NCBI GenBank assembly: GCA_964507405.1
Contig: CAZDPJ010000043.1
Coordinates: 1 to 5,151 of the forward strand
Length of the DNA stretch: 5,151 bases
Reading direction: 5' to 3'
DNA from: UMGS75 sp964507405
GTDB lineage: Bacteria > Bacillota_I > Bacilli_A > ML615J-28 > CAG-313
How positions within the stretch are numbered: position 1 is the first letter of the stretch; every line of letters starts with the position of its first letter. The notes beneath the pieces were generated by a model, which was given only the letters and a program-made list of their open reading frames with translations, ran no database searches and was not told the DNA's origin. Below, in pieces: positions 4,757 to 5,151 of this stretch. A program made the translations under genes and the position numbers.

Positions 4757-5151
4757 ATGAGAAGAAAAGACGAACTTGCCGTTGATAAAATATTAGAGTG
4801 CGCTAAGGCGGAATTTATGGAAAAAGGATTTGCTGATGCCTCTATGCGTTCGATTGCCGAAAAAGCAGGCTACACTACGGGAATGCTTTACGGACGATTC
4901 GCCGATAAAACACAGCTGTTCAATGAGCTCGTAGAAGAGCCTGCAAACCGTTTGTTTGATTATTTTACTTCCGCGGAAAACACATTTTTCAGTATGTCGG
5001 CGCAAAAGCAGTACGAGGATATGCACGCGCTTGTAGAAGAAAAGGTGAAGGCGATCATCGACATTATCTATTCCGACTTTGACGTGTTCAAGCTTATCGT
5101 TTGCAAAAGCGCAGGCAGCGGCTACGAATATTATATCGAAAAAATGGTCAA
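4757..5151 (+). CDS. TetR/AcrR family transcriptional regulator (3' end outside window)
   Basis: The ATG at 4757 follows GAGGTG (4747-4752) by 4 bases, and 131 codons are open to the window edge. Residues about 10-58 form the TetR_N DNA-binding domain: ILECAKAEFMEKGF (helix 1), SMRSIAEKAG (helix 2), YTTGMLYGRFADKTQLF (recognition helix, then the conserved Y..F.DK..LF signature). Family members are usually about 190-210 residues, so roughly two thirds is present. The rest (70-131) is the start of the helical ligand-binding and dimer domain, which does not reveal the ligand. Its codons use far more G and C, especially GCG, GGC and GTC, than the genes to the left, so the two regions probably have different histories. 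It has its own promoter and is separated by a terminator from the protease, so a regulatory link to the protease is not implied. Confidence 0.92.
   Translation, partial: MRRKDELAVDKILECAKAEFMEKGFADASMRSIAEKAGYTTGMLYGRFADKTQLFNELVEEPANRLFDYFTSAENTFFSMSAQKQYEDMHALVEEKVKAIIDIIYSDFDVFKLIVCKSAGSGYEYYIEKMV

Noticed and set aside
4793..5026. Minus-strand open frame of 77 codons
   Set aside because: It is antisense to the clear TetR DNA-binding domain, and its translation shows no family features.

Overview
The window looks like DNA of a low-GC Gram-positive bacterium (Firmicutes). It is very AT-rich up to about position 4740, it has strong purine-rich ribosome binding sites, a lipoprotein signal peptide, and a secreted subtilisin-like protease carrying BspA-type leucine-rich repeats. 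No ribosomal RNA, tRNA, IS element or CRISPR array is visible, so the species cannot be named.

Layout: 1-394 has no convincing gene. It holds a stem-loop followed by a T-run at the left edge, a TATAAT box, a 13-codon mini-ORF with an excellent ribosome binding site, an 8-bp inverted repeat, and a 31-codon ORF that resembles a truncated signal peptide. 395-739 encodes an intact 114-residue lipoprotein. Eleven bases later, a GTG at 751 starts a large secreted S8 (subtilisin) protease gene that runs to 4480. That gene is broken in three places: two one-base frameshifts in short homopolymers near the 5' end, and an in-frame TAA at 2390-2392. Repaired, it would encode about 1,243 residues: signal peptide, inhibitor I9-like propeptide, complete Asp/His/Ser catalytic domain, BspA-like leucine-rich repeats, three PPC-like beta modules, a group 2 bacterial Ig-like domain and a final beta domain. 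A strong intrinsic terminator follows at 4495-4537. From 4757 to the right edge is the 5' part of a TetR-family regulator with its own promoter. Its base composition is clearly less AT-rich than everything to its left.

The lipoprotein and the protease look like a two-gene operon. The mature lipoprotein resembles the protease's own propeptide from end to end. The most interesting reading is therefore that it is a membrane-anchored, free-standing propeptide homologue that inhibits, folds or immunises against the secreted protease next door. This rests on residue patterns read by eye, not on a database search.

The protease lesions can be read as ordinary pseudogenisation, as sequencing error for the two homopolymer sites, or as switchable sites. 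The stop codon lies inside a 138-bp tandem repeat whose recombination would remove it in frame.
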